DNA from: Thermonema rossianum DSM 10300
Lineage (GTDB): Bacteria; Bacteroidota; Bacteroidia; Cytophagales; Thermonemataceae
Direction: 5' to 3'
NCBI RefSeq assembly: GCF_000426825.1
Contig: NZ_AUGC01000010.1
Coordinates: 62,001-126,000 of the forward strand
Length of the DNA stretch: 64,000 bases
Below the pieces are notes generated by a model. It saw nothing but the letters and a program-made list of their open reading frames with translations, was not told where the DNA came from and made no database searches. Positions 9,367 to 17,740 of the stretch are shown in pieces. Made by a program: the position numbers and the translations under genes. Positions within the stretch are counted from its first letter, which is position 1; the number at the start of each line of letters is the position of its first letter.

Positions 9367-10335
9367 TGATTTTTTATCGCTGTAGTCTTCATTTTCAATT
9401 TGCAGCTCGGCTGTTTCCATGGCTATTTCCACCACTTTGCAGCGGGGGTGCTCTTCTTTGAAGCGCTCTATTTCTTCTTGGGGCACTTGGGTATGATAGC
9501 AATAGAGGGTCCGCAGACTGCGCAGGTTCCAGATGGGGGCCAGTGTCTTTACAGGGGTATGGCTGATGCCAAGCTCTTGCAAATAGGGTTTGCCCCGCAG
9601 GGGTTCCAGGTCGGCCACTTGTGTGCCTTGAATGTAGAGCTCTTCGATATTGCGCAGCTTCTTCAAAGGTAAAATATCACTGACCGGAGTGTATTTTAAA
9701 TTGAGTACTTCCAGCTTTTCGCAATATTGCAGGGGTGTCAGGTCTTTCACCTGACAGCGGGCGGCAAACAGTTTCTGCAGGCGGCGTGTGTGTGCCAGTG
9801 CACCGATGTCTTCTATTTCCGTTTCACCGATAGCCAATATTTGCAGTTGTGGCATTTGTGTCAAAGGGCTAAGGTCTTTGACTCGTGTATGGTGGAGGTA
9901 AAGCTCATGCAAGCCCCGCAGGTTACGCAAAGGCTCAATGGATTCCACGCGGGTATGCATCAAATCCAGATGGTAAAGATGAGGCAGGTTGCTTAGTGGT
10001 GAAAGGTCGGTTATCGCTGTGTGGGCAATAATCAAGTCTTCAAGTTCTTCAAGTACAGCTACGGGACGCAAGTCGTCCATGTCGGGGTAGGTAAGGCGCA
10101 AAGAGCGCAAGCCGGCGATGGTCATCAGGTCTTGCACTGAAGGCTCGTCTTCATCCAGCCGGATGGCTTCGCGCAAGGTGGCTTTCCAATAGCGGTCGAG
10201 CTCTTGCCACCACTTCATCAAAATCCATTGAAAATAAAATTCATCCCACAGGTCACGGTGTTTATTCAGGTCTATTTGCACCGCCACCCGTTTCCCCTGA
10301 TTGTTCACCACAAAGTGAATGCCTTCAATGTGCAT
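9364..10335 (-). CDS. leucine-rich repeat protein
   Basis: A 323-residue cytoplasmic protein (no signal peptide). After about 85 N-terminal residues it carries roughly nine tandem 22-23-residue leucine-rich repeats of the SDS22-like type, with the recurring pattern L-x2-L-x-L-x2-T-x-V-x-D-L-x-P-L (for example LHELYLHHTRVKDLSPL and LEVLNLKYTPVSDILPL). The last repeat leads into a capping segment with VPQEEIERFKEEHP. Such repeats form a curved binding surface; the partner is unknown. The uniform repeat spacing suggests an intact, recently homogenised array. Confidence 0.88.
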   Translation of the reverse strand: MHIEGIHFVVNNQGKRVAVQIDLNKHRDLWDEFYFQWILMKWWQELDRYWKATLREAIRLDEDEPSVQDLMTIAGLRSLRLTYPDMDDLRPVAVLEELEDLIIAHTAITDLSPLSNLPHLYHLDLMHTRVESIEPLRNLRGLHELYLHHTRVKDLSPLTQMPQLQILAIGETEIEDIGALAHTRRLQKLFAARCQVKDLTPLQYCEKLEVLNLKYTPVSDILPLKKLRNIEELYIQGTQVADLEPLRGKPYLQELGISHTPVKTLAPIWNLRSLRTLYCYHTQVPQEEIERFKEEHPRCKVVEIAMETAELQIENEDYSDKKS

Positions 10336-10371
10336 AGTCTTAATTTTAGTTGCAAAAAGAGCAAAATAATA

Positions 10372-10400
10372 AAGTAGGCAGAGAAACCGTCTGCCTACTT
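10372..10400 (-). terminator. rho-independent terminator after rocD
   Basis: A perfect 11-base stem (AAGTAGGCAGA / TCTGCCTACTT, 7-base loop). On the minus strand it is followed by ATTATTTTGC, 44 bases beyond the rocD stop. Confidence 0.75.
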
Positions 10401-10443
10401 AAGGTACAAAAAAAGAAGTGAAAACTCAAAACAAAGAGAGGCA

Positions 10444-11718
10444 TTAGAAGCGCTCGAAGGCTTGTGCTATGATGTTGCAAGCTTCTTCGAGCTCTTCATC
10501 ACTGATTACCAGCGGCGGGGTGAAGCGAATTTTATCGCCGTGGGTAGGCTTGGCAAGCAAGCCCAAGTCTTTCAATATCAAGCAGAGGTCCCAGGCAGTG
10601 CGCCCTTCTTTCTCGTGCACTTCGATGGCATTCATCAACCCACGCCCACGCACTTCTTTGATTTTATCGGGGAAACGCTTTTGCAAATCGCGCATACGTT
10701 CACGGAAGCGTTCGCCTTGCTTACGCGCGTTTTGTGCCAGCTGTTCATCGCGCACCACCTCTAAGGCACTGATGGCCACACGGCAAGCCAAAGGGTTGCC
10801 GCCAAAGGTAGAGCCATGTTGGCCCGGACGAATCACTTCCATAATATGGTTATCTGCCAATACGGCGGAAACCGGATAAGCACCGCCGGATAAAGCCTTG
10901 CCTAAAATAAGGATGTCGGGACGCGTGTAGCTGCCGGCTTGGCGTTCGCAATGCCCTTGACAGCTACAATTGCCGCATACAGCCAATAAGCTGCCGGTAC
11001 GGGCAATGCCGGTTTGTATTTCATCGGCAATGAACAACACATTGTGTTGACGGCAAAGCGCTGCTGCTTTGGCTATATAGTCATCGTCAGGGACAAACAC
11101 ACCTGCCTCGCCTTGTATGGGTTCCACCAGGAAGCCGGCTACGTCGGGGTCTTGAAGTGCCTTTTCGAGTGCATCCAGGTCATTATAAGGAATGCTTACG
11201 AAGCCGGGGGTGTAAGGCCCGAAATGGTTCTTGGCATCGGGGTCAGAAGAAAAAGAGATGATGGTGGTAGTGCGCCCGTGAAAGTTGTGCTCACAAACAA
11301 TAATTTTGGCTTTGCCGTCGGCAATCCCCTTTTTCTCATAAGCCCATTTTCGGCAGAGCTTGATGGCGGTTTCCACTGCCTCGGCACCTGTGTTCATGGG
11401 CAGTACTTTATCGAAGCCGAAGTATTGTGTTACGAACTGCTCATATTCGCCAAGGGCATCATTGTAAAAAGCACGAGAAGTGAGCGTAAGCTTTTGCGCT
11501 TGCTCTATAAGCGTTTGTATGATTTTAGGATGGCAGTGCCCCTGATTGACGGCACTGTAGGCTGCCAGAAAGTCGAAATAACGCTTGCCCTCTACATCCC
11601 ACACATAAACACCTTCGCCTTTGCTTAACACTACCGGCAGAGGGTGGTAGTTGTGAGCCCCGTAGCGCTCTTCCAGTTCAAGGTATTCTTGCGTGCTGCG
11701 TTTGGTTTGCGTTGCCAT
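10444..11718 (-). CDS. rocD: ornithine aminotransferase
   Basis: PLP-dependent class III aminotransferase that converts ornithine and 2-oxoglutarate to glutamate semialdehyde and glutamate. The 424 residues show the family start ([19 protein letters not shown]), [29 protein letters not shown], and the PLP lysine K274 in [10 protein letters not shown]. Unusual is a cysteine-rich insert just before that lysine, C-x2-C-x-C-x3-C at residues 248-257. It replaces the short loop of better-known enzymes and could be a metal site. It is a single-gene unit with its own terminator. Confidence 0.95.
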   Translation of the reverse strand: MATQTKRSTQEYLELEERYGAHNYHPLPVVLSKGEGVYVWDVEGKRYFDFLAAYSAVNQGHCHPKIIQTLIEQAQKLTLTSRAFYNDALGEYEQFVTQYFGFDKVLPMNTGAEAVETAIKLCRKWAYEKKGIADGKAKIIVCEHNFHGRTTTIISFSSDPDAKNHFGPYTPGFVSIPYNDLDALEKALQDPDVAGFLVEPIQGEAGVFVPDDDYIAKAAALCRQHNVLFIADEIQTGIARTGSLLAVCGNCSCQGHCERQAGSYTRPDILILGKALSGGAYPVSAVLADNHIMEVIRPGQHGSTFGGNPLACRVAISALEVVRDEQLAQNARKQGERFRERMRDLQKRFPDKIKEVRGRGLMNAIEVHEKEGRTAWDLCLILKDLGLLAKPTHGDKIRFTPPLVISDEELEEACNIIAQAFERF

Positions 11719-11820
11719 GATGATTGGTATTTTTTTAAGAAAGATAGACGAAGAAGAAAATGCCGTTTTGATAAAAGTAGTACTTTACCGTTCAAAAATA
11801 AGAAAAAACCACGAGACTGC

Positions 11821-12795
11821 CTATATGCTCAGGATGCGCACCAAGTCAATCAACTCTTGTCTGATGGGTTTTTCTTTATGAATGGCATCTTCAAACGGAA
11901 CATGGGTGATTTCATCGTTGACGATGCCCACCATGATATTTTGCTTTCCGCTGAGCAGAGCTTCTACGGCAGCCACACCCAAGCGGCTTGCCAAAATGCG
12001 GTCGCGGGCAGTAGGTGAGCCCCCCCTTTGGATATGCCCCAAGGTGGACACACGTATGTCGTACTTGCCTTCCAGCTGACCGGCTACTTTTGCCGCAATT
12101 TCGTGGGCATTGCCTTCCTCGTCGCCTTCGGCTACTATCACAATTGAAGAGGTTTTGGAGCGCCGCCAGCCTTGATTGATGGTTTGCACCAATTCATCGA
12201 TGGTGGTAAGCGTTTCGGGTACCATGACCAGCTCGGCGCCGCCGGCTATGCCGCAGGCAATGGCAATATAGCCGGAGTCGCGCCCCATGACCTCTATAAA
12301 AAACAAACGGTCGTGTGAGTCGGCAGTATCCCGTATTTTGTCGATGGCATCCAGCGCCGTGTTGATGGCCGTATCGTACCCGATGGTGTAGTCGGTACCA
12401 TAAAGGTCGTTGTCTATGGTGCCGGGAATGCCCACGGTAGGAATGCCAAACTCTTCATAAAAGACCTTGGCACCGGTAAAAGTGCCGTCGCCACCGATGG
12501 CAATAAGCCCTTCGATGCCGGCTTTTTGCAGCTGCTCAAAGGCTTTCTTGCGCCCCTCGTAGGTCATAAACTCTTTGCTGCGTGCCGACTTCAATATGGT
12601 GCCCCCTCTTTGTATGATATTGCTTACGCTGTGCGATTGCATAGGTACGAAGTGGCCGCCAATCATACCATTGTATCCACGCAGGATGCCCACCACTTCT
12701 ATTTCTTTATAAATGGCTGTGCGGACCACTGCCCGTATGGCTGCATTCATGCCGGGGGCGTCGCCACCGGAAGTAAAAACACCTATTTTTTTCAT
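11821..12795 (-). CDS. pfkA: ATP-dependent 6-phosphofructokinase
   Basis: Glycolytic enzyme converting fructose 6-phosphate to fructose 1,6-bisphosphate. At 324 residues it has bacterial PfkA length. It carries the ATP-binding start (TSGGDAPGMNAAIRAVVR), GGDGTFTGA, PGTIDNDLYGTDYTIGYDTA with the catalytic TID, and VMGRDSGYIA. Gly rather than Lys after GGD (GGDGT) and the TIDND pattern mark an ATP-type rather than a pyrophosphate-type enzyme. It is divergent from the oxygenase gene. Confidence 0.97.
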   Translation of the reverse strand: MKKIGVFTSGGDAPGMNAAIRAVVRTAIYKEIEVVGILRGYNGMIGGHFVPMQSHSVSNIIQRGGTILKSARSKEFMTYEGRKKAFEQLQKAGIEGLIAIGGDGTFTGAKVFYEEFGIPTVGIPGTIDNDLYGTDYTIGYDTAINTALDAIDKIRDTADSHDRLFFIEVMGRDSGYIAIACGIAGGAELVMVPETLTTIDELVQTINQGWRRSKTSSIVIVAEGDEEGNAHEIAAKVAGQLEGKYDIRVSTLGHIQRGGSPTARDRILASRLGVAAVEALLSGKQNIMVGIVNDEITHVPFEDAIHKEKPIRQELIDLVRILSI

Positions 12796-12844
12796 ACGTT
12801 TTCAGGTTTAAAATGGAATGAACTATAAGAAAAGAAAAAAGCAT

Positions 12845-12852
12845 TACATTTG
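12845..12852 (+). promoter_or_regulatory. candidate -7 promoter element for the oxygenase gene
   Basis: TACATTTG matches TAnnTTTG and lies 25 bases before the ATG at 12878. This placement argues against starting the protein at 12818, which would put the promoter inside the coding region. Confidence 0.5.
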
Positions 12853-12877
12853 CACGCTTTCAAAACTGCTTGTAGTC

Positions 12878-13513
12878 ATGATAAAGCCTTTTTGGGAAGA
12901 TGATGAAGTTTTGGACACCTTAGCACAGCGACGGTGGGTGGTAATTGATGACGCTTTCGATGAGCGCTTCATTGAGGCCATGGAGCAGGCAGTGCCTTGG
13001 CAGGGTGCGGCATCGGACTTGTTTCACCGGGCAGCCATAGGGCGGCAGGCAGAACAACAAGTCATACGTGAAATACGCAGCGACTTCATTCATTGGCTTG
13101 ACCGTGGCGACACAGAAGCCGTCATTCAATACTTTTGGCAACAAGTAGATGCCATGATGGAGGCATTTCGCCGTGCTTTTTTCTTGCCTATCAACTACTA
13201 TGAAGGACATGTAGCGGTGTATCCGCCGGGTGCTTTTTACAAAAAGCATTTAGACCAGTTCGAAAAAACCTCCTATCGTCAAATAACGCTCATTCTTTAC
13301 CTGAACAAAGATTGGCAAGAACAGGACGGAGGGGCTTTGAGGGTGTACGAAGCTGACGGAAGCCACACAGAGGTGCTACCTTTGGCAGGACGGGCAGTGC
13401 TTATGCAAAGTGCAGAAGTGTGGCACGAAGTGCTGCCTGCCCGGCGCACGCGCAAAAGCCTCACCGGTTGGTTTTCTTGCTTGCCCATGGAAGAGCGCTT
13501 TTTGGGTGGTTAG
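12878..13513 (+). CDS. 2-oxoglutarate/Fe(II) oxygenase, prolyl-hydroxylase-like
   Basis: A 211-residue double-stranded-beta-helix dioxygenase. The iron ligands are visible as H-x-D in KKHLDQFEK and the distal histidine in [10 protein letters not shown]; the 2-oxoglutarate arginine follows in [11 protein letters not shown]. The segment [18 protein letters not shown] followed by a YLNKDW turn resembles the SM-20/EGLN branch, whose bacterial members hydroxylate proteins such as EF-Tu. The substrate here is unknown. I start at 12878 because a promoter element sits between it and the upstream ATG at 12818. Its TAG stop overlaps the stop of the convergent Fur-family gene. Confidence 0.86.
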   Translation: MIKPFWEDDEVLDTLAQRRWVVIDDAFDERFIEAMEQAVPWQGAASDLFHRAAIGRQAEQQVIREIRSDFIHWLDRGDTEAVIQYFWQQVDAMMEAFRRAFFLPINYYEGHVAVYPPGAFYKKHLDQFEKTSYRQITLILYLNKDWQEQDGGALRVYEADGSHTEVLPLAGRAVLMQSAEVWHEVLPARRTRKSLTGWFSCLPMEERFLGG

Positions 13514-14043
13514 TCGTTGGTGTCTTTCGAAGCTTCATCCTGCGAAGGAAGGCTTTGTTTGTACTCGCAATTTTCTTTATTGCAACGTCCATACAATATC
13601 AGGGAGTGGTGCAGGATGTCAAACTGCATGATTTTTCCTACCATGTCTTGAATTTGTTGGATGCGTGGGTCACAAAATTCCAGTACACGGTGGCAGTCGG
13701 TGCAAATGAGATGGTCGTGCTGTTTATAGCCGTAGGCACGCTCATATTGCGCGGTTTGTTGCCCGAACTGATGCTTTATGACCAAGTCGCACTCTTCAAG
13801 CAAATCGAGGGTGTTGTACACCGTGGCACGGCTTACCCGGTATTGTTTGTTCTTCATGCTGATATACAAGGACTCTACGTCGAAATGCCCTTCGCGGGAA
13901 TAAATTTCTTCGAGGATGGCAAAGCGTTCGGGGGTTTTTCGTAGTTGCTTGTTCTCGAGATAGGCACGAAAAATCTTTTTTACCTCTTCTATGATTTGCC
14001 GCTTTTTGTCTTGTTCTTCTATTTTTTGTTTAGCCTTGCTCAT
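13510..14043 (-). CDS. Fur-family metal or peroxide regulator
   Basis: A 177-residue transcription regulator. The N-terminal winged helix includes [20 protein letters not shown] and [17 protein letters not shown]. The C-terminal metal and dimer domain has the HDHLICTDC motif (CxxC) and a second cysteine pair (C-x4-C) near the end, consistent with a structural zinc site. Whether it senses Fe, Zn or peroxide (Fur, Zur or PerR) cannot be decided by eye. The start [11 protein letters not shown] at 14043 is preferred over 14076, since a -7 element covers 14074-14081. It is adjacent to the antiporter gene. Confidence 0.9.
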   Translation of the reverse strand: MSKAKQKIEEQDKKRQIIEEVKKIFRAYLENKQLRKTPERFAILEEIYSREGHFDVESLYISMKNKQYRVSRATVYNTLDLLEECDLVIKHQFGQQTAQYERAYGYKQHDHLICTDCHRVLEFCDPRIQQIQDMVGKIMQFDILHHSLILYGRCNKENCEYKQSLPSQDEASKDTND

Positions 14044-14073
14044 AATCACAGGTTTTGTGTTCTGTTGAAAGAA

Positions 14074-14081
14074 CAAAAATA
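14074..14081 (-). promoter_or_regulatory. candidate -7 element for the Fur-family gene
   Basis: TATTTTTG on the minus strand, 30 bases before the chosen ATG at 14043. A short inverted repeat (GTTCT-n6-AGAAC, 14060-14075) lies at the expected transcription start and could be an autoregulatory site, but it is weak. Confidence 0.4.
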
Positions 14082-14094
14082 TAGAAAAGAAAAG

Positions 14095-16230
14095 TCAATT
14101 TGAGCGCACCTGTGCTTCGTCAACACTGCGTAAGTTGGTGACTTCTTCTTCCACGGTTGTGCGCATTTCCACCAAGCTGCCCGGGGTAGGGGTTTGTTTA
14201 GGATATACCAGTAAGCAGTCTTGTTGTTTGTAATGTTCCAAGACCAAACGGTCGATGTCTTTGAGCTGTGGGTAGTCGGAAATGCTGTTTCGGCGGGCAC
14301 ATACAAACACAAAAAGGTTATTTTCACCTGCCGTCGAAGCAAAATAAGCAATGTCCTGCAAGTTTTCATGAGGTTCTACTTCTACATGCAAGGGCACGGT
14401 GGCCGCCTGTTTGTTGCCTTGTCGAAACTTATCTACCGCAAAACGGGTGGAGTGTGTGCAGTGCATGCGAATGCTCAAATCCAGCTGCTTGGCTAAGTTG
14501 TGCAACAAAGAAAGCCAATGCAAAAAGCCTTCTTCCCATTCGGCATTGGGGGGAATTATCAAGATGAGTTGTTCAAAGGTATTGAGTGCACGTTGCAATT
14601 TGCACACCCAAAGGGTCTGTTCCAAATGCGCTATTAACTCGTCTTCTATGGTGCCAAAAATACGTTCACGGGCAGTGCGCTTTCCGTGCCAGCCAATAAT
14701 GACATCGCTCACCATCAACTCTTGTGAGGCGCGGATAATACCGCCTGCAATGTCTTCATGGATGCGGGTTACTACCTTTATGCTTCCTTCTTGAAGAGAA
14801 AGATATTCAGACAGCTTCCCCAAAATGTCTTCCTGCCGGTCGGCAATGGCAGCGGTTGACACTTCTTGCCGCTGGCTTTGTAAAATAGAAAGGCAGTAAA
14901 CAGGGGCGCTCGATTGCCCGGGTTGTAAATAAAGCGCCAGTTGTATCAGCTTATCGGCAGTTTGAGGGTTGGCTACCGGCACCAACAGCCGCACATGGCT
15001 GTGATTATTGTGCCTTTTCATATCTGCCGGTAAAGCGCCCAGCTCCTCAACCAGCTTTTTGGCGGCCTTTTCAGTGAACAGAGAACTCACAAAGCCCGTA
15101 ACCATAATCATGATGATGGTGGCATTGAGTACCGACTCATTCAGTAGTTGATTTTCAAAACCTACCAAAGCCACCGCCAGGGCTGCCGCCGCACGTGCCG
15201 TGCTTAGCCCAAACATCAGTTGGCGCTCATTGGGCGAAAACCGCAACAATTTTTGAGTGAGCCAGGCGGCCAGCCATTTCGAAGCTATGGCGATGGTCAG
15301 TATAAGCAGCAAAACCAAAACATTGTGCCAGTTGCCAAACAGTCCGCTAAACTTTACCAGCATGCCTACCGACACCAAGAAAAAAGGAATAAACAAAGCA
15401 TTGCCCACAAACTCAATGCGGGTCATCAACACCGAACGGTGAGGGATTTGCGGATTCAGTGCCAAGCCGGCAAGAAAAACACCTATGATGGGCTCCATGC
15501 CGGCAAGCTCTGCCAACACGCCGCCCGAAAAAGCCATGGTGAGTATGAAAATATACTGTGCCACACCGTCTTGGCTGCCGTGATTAAAAAAATAACGGCT
15601 CAAACGCGGCATGCCCCACAGGATAAGGGCGGTGCAGGCTGCAAACAAGCCGCCCAAACGAAGCCAGAACCAATAAGAAGTGTCGCTGCCTTGCCCTTCT
15701 ACGGCTGCCAGCATAAGCAACGACAGCAGTTCGGCGATGACTGTGCCACCAATGATGATGGTAACAATGCGCGACTTGTTGATACCAAAGCGGCTGACAA
15801 TGGGGTAAGCCAAAAGCGTGTGCCCCCCCAAAATGCTGCCCAGCAGTAAAGAAGAAGCCGTAGAATAGCCCAGCAGGTATTTTCCTGCATAAAAACCGGC
15901 CAGTTGAGGTATCAAAAAAGTAATGCTTCCAAAGAAGAGGCTCTTGTTCCGGTTGCGTTTAAACTCGAATATATCGATTTCCAGACCGGCTAAAAACATG
16001 ATATACATAAGCCCTACTTCACCAAACAAGGCAATGCTTCCTTCGCGCTCGAGCAGATGCAGCCCATTGGGACCTACCAGGGCGCCCGTAAGAATGAGCC
16101 CCACCATGCCGGGCAGCCCTAAGCGCCGGAATATCATGGGGGCAAGCAGCATGATGAGCATCATAAGAGCAAATACAGGCACTGCCTCGTGAAGGGGCAG
16201 GTGAAGCTCAAATAAGAACATACCAGGCAT
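14095..16230 (-). CDS. CPA2-family cation:proton antiporter with C-terminal stress-protein domains
   Basis: A 711-residue membrane protein. Residues about 10-400 hold some 12-13 membrane helices of the CPA2 sodium/proton exchanger family (GLPGMVGLILTGALVGPNGL, GLMYIMFLAGLEID). The cytoplasmic remainder resembles paired universal-stress-protein folds (VRLLVPVANPQTADKLIQLA, LILIIPPNAEWEEG). It probably exchanges Na+ or K+ for protons in the inner membrane. In the helix where this family usually has a TD or DD acidic motif, the sequence reads GGTVIAELLSLL, so a glutamate may take the ion-binding role. It lies 51 bases from the Fur-family gene on the same strand. Confidence 0.88.
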   Translation of the reverse strand: MPGMFLFELHLPLHEAVPVFALMMLIMLLAPMIFRRLGLPGMVGLILTGALVGPNGLHLLEREGSIALFGEVGLMYIMFLAGLEIDIFEFKRNRNKSLFFGSITFLIPQLAGFYAGKYLLGYSTASSLLLGSILGGHTLLAYPIVSRFGINKSRIVTIIIGGTVIAELLSLLMLAAVEGQGSDTSYWFWLRLGGLFAACTALILWGMPRLSRYFFNHGSQDGVAQYIFILTMAFSGGVLAELAGMEPIIGVFLAGLALNPQIPHRSVLMTRIEFVGNALFIPFFLVSVGMLVKFSGLFGNWHNVLVLLLILTIAIASKWLAAWLTQKLLRFSPNERQLMFGLSTARAAAALAVALVGFENQLLNESVLNATIIMIMVTGFVSSLFTEKAAKKLVEELGALPADMKRHNNHSHVRLLVPVANPQTADKLIQLALYLQPGQSSAPVYCLSILQSQRQEVSTAAIADRQEDILGKLSEYLSLQEGSIKVVTRIHEDIAGGIIRASQELMVSDVIIGWHGKRTARERIFGTIEDELIAHLEQTLWVCKLQRALNTFEQLILIIPPNAEWEEGFLHWLSLLHNLAKQLDLSIRMHCTHSTRFAVDKFRQGNKQAATVPLHVEVEPHENLQDIAYFASTAGENNLFVFVCARRNSISDYPQLKDIDRLVLEHYKQQDCLLVYPKQTPTPGSLVEMRTTVEEEVTNLRSVDEAQVRSN

Positions 16231-16279
16231 TTATTTAGTGAACTGATGTCAAGCCATAAGATAGCTCAAGGTACGAATT

Positions 16280-17089
16280 TTATTTGTCTGTCAACAAAGG
16301 CAAATTGAGCCACCAGTCAAAAACGGCGTCGGCAATCCACCGGTAGTAGGGCGCATCGGGGTGAATGCCGTCGAGCAGCACTTGATGCAAAGTCAGCTTT
16401 TCGCGCTTCAAATGCTCTTGAAAAGCATGATGCACATCGATGCAGAGCAGGCCGCGCCCGGCACACCAGGCGGGCAATTGTTGCGCATAGGCTGCCACTC
16501 TTTCGGGGGCATACTGCAAAATAGGCGTGGGAGTAAGAAAAACCGGCTCGATGCCGGCTTGCTGCAGCCGCCCCGCCATTTGTTCAAGGTTGTGGGCATA
16601 CCAAGAAAAAGGGTAGTTGCTCACAGCGTCGTTGATTCCAAAGTGAATGAAGCAAAGGTCCGGGTGCAGCTGAAGCACTTCTTCTATATGTGCCAGTGCC
16701 TGTTCGCTGCGCCAGCCGGGGTGCCCCAGGTTGATGACTTCAATAAAAGGATTGCGGTAGCGTTTTTGCCAAGCACGCTGCAACTCTTGCGGATAAGGCA
16801 AATACTTCTGTTCCGGATAGGTAGGCGCAAAACCGTAGGTAATGCTGTTCCCCCAACACACAATACGCACACTGTCACCTATTATCATCTTTTGCAGCAC
16901 GCGATTGATGCCCCGTAGTGAGCTTGGCTCATGGGGCCATACGGCAGCCGGTGGTTGCCATTGCGGTATTTCCGGCGAAGTGGCCGGCGATTGCTTTTCG
17001 GTGTTTGACTTTTTGTTCGGCGAGCAAGAAATCAGCCCGAAACACCAACACAACCAACACAAGCCTATGTAGATTGATGTGCGAGCCAT
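16280..17089 (-). CDS. SGNH/GDSL-type esterase lipoprotein
   Basis: A 269-residue predicted lipoprotein: signal residues 1-21 end in the lipobox LISC. The hydrolase fold shows block I (CWGNSITYGFAP, with Asn where GDS enzymes have Asp), block III (FGINDAVS) and block V (DGIHPDAPYYR) with the Asp-His pair. It probably removes acyl or acetyl groups from a cell-envelope carbohydrate or lipid; the substrate is not predictable. Its start overlaps the end of the ACP phosphodiesterase gene by 25 bases. Confidence 0.85.
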   Translation of the reverse strand: MARTSIYIGLCWLCWCFGLISCSPNKKSNTEKQSPATSPEIPQWQPPAAVWPHEPSSLRGINRVLQKMIIGDSVRIVCWGNSITYGFAPTYPEQKYLPYPQELQRAWQKRYRNPFIEVINLGHPGWRSEQALAHIEEVLQLHPDLCFIHFGINDAVSNYPFSWYAHNLEQMAGRLQQAGIEPVFLTPTPILQYAPERVAAYAQQLPAWCAGRGLLCIDVHHAFQEHLKREKLTLHQVLLDGIHPDAPYYRWIADAVFDWWLNLPLLTDK

Positions 17090-17655
17090 TGTTTGCTGAA
17101 TTGCTGTACTTCGGGAAAGAAAGCGAAAAAGTCATTTTTCAATGCTTCGTAGTGTTGTTCTATGTCGCGGATGGCTACCGACAGGCGGTTGGCATACCGG
17201 CTGCGCCGCCCGATGCCTTCGAGTGCACGGTGCAGCCCTTCGCACCGGCGGTACTCATACAGCCAGTTTTGCTTTTTCATATAGGGAAAAAAGTGCTGCA
17301 CACGGGGCGGCATATAAGCGGCAAATGAATCTATGATTGCATACACTTCTTGGGTATAATGCCACAAAGAGCGCTTGAAGAGTTGTTCGAAGTGCGCCGC
17401 CAGAAAATGGTCATAGACCAAGTCCACGACAACAGCTGCATAATGCTTTTGTGTAGCCCATAGCAACGATTTGCTATGGCGCACCAGCGGATGCGCATCG
17501 GTGTAGGTGTCAATGGCACGGTGTAGCTGAATGCCCCGCAGCATACGGGGAGGATAGCCGGAAGTCGCCCTGCCTCGTACGCTGTCAGCAATGAAGTTAC
17601 CAAATAAAACTTCGGGATCTTTGCCCGAGAGCACACAATGCGCCAAGTAGTTCAT
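17065..17655 (-). CDS. acpH: acyl carrier protein phosphodiesterase-like protein
   Basis: A 196-residue protein of the AcpH (DUF479) family, which removes the 4-phosphopantetheine arm from acyl carrier protein. It has the family N-terminus MNYLAHCVLSGKDPEVLFGN followed by FIADSVRG, the metal-site region GIQLHRAIDTYTDAHPLVR, and VVVDLVYDHFLA. Length fits the E. coli enzyme. Many AcpH-like genes in this phylum have not been tested, so the exact activity is inferred. It leads a minus-strand run with the SGNH lipoprotein and antiporter genes. Confidence 0.85.
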   Translation of the reverse strand: MNYLAHCVLSGKDPEVLFGNFIADSVRGRATSGYPPRMLRGIQLHRAIDTYTDAHPLVRHSKSLLWATQKHYAAVVVDLVYDHFLAAHFEQLFKRSLWHYTQEVYAIIDSFAAYMPPRVQHFFPYMKKQNWLYEYRRCEGLHRALEGIGRRSRYANRLSVAIRDIEQHYEALKNDFFAFFPEVQQFSKQWLAHQST

Positions 17656-17676
17656 AGTGTTGCCTGTAGAATGCGA

Positions 17677-17706
17677 AAAAGATACACATTATTTTTTGCA
17701 TCTCAA
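17677..17706 (-). promoter_or_regulatory. candidate promoter for the acpH gene
   Basis: Minus strand TTG (17706-17704), 19 bases, then TATCTTTT (17684-17677), one mismatch from TAnnTTTG, 22 bases before the acpH ATG. Confidence 0.4.
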
Positions 17707-17722
17707 GGATAGTTTTTGTTGA

Positions 17723-17740
17723 TTAGCGAATATTCGCTAA
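17723..17740 (+). promoter_or_regulatory. perfect 18-base palindrome abutting the serBA start codon
   Basis: TTAGCGAATATTCGCTAA is fully self-complementary with no spacer and ends immediately before the ATG at 17741. A TAGTTTTTG just upstream (17710-17718) resembles a -7 element with one extra base, which would place the palindrome at the transcript start. It looks like a repressor operator; the protein that binds it is unknown. Confidence 0.6.

Noticed and set aside
14060-14075. GTTCT-n6-AGAAC near the start of the Fur-family transcript as a Fur box
   Set aside because: Only five matching bases per arm and no similarity to known Fur or PerR boxes.
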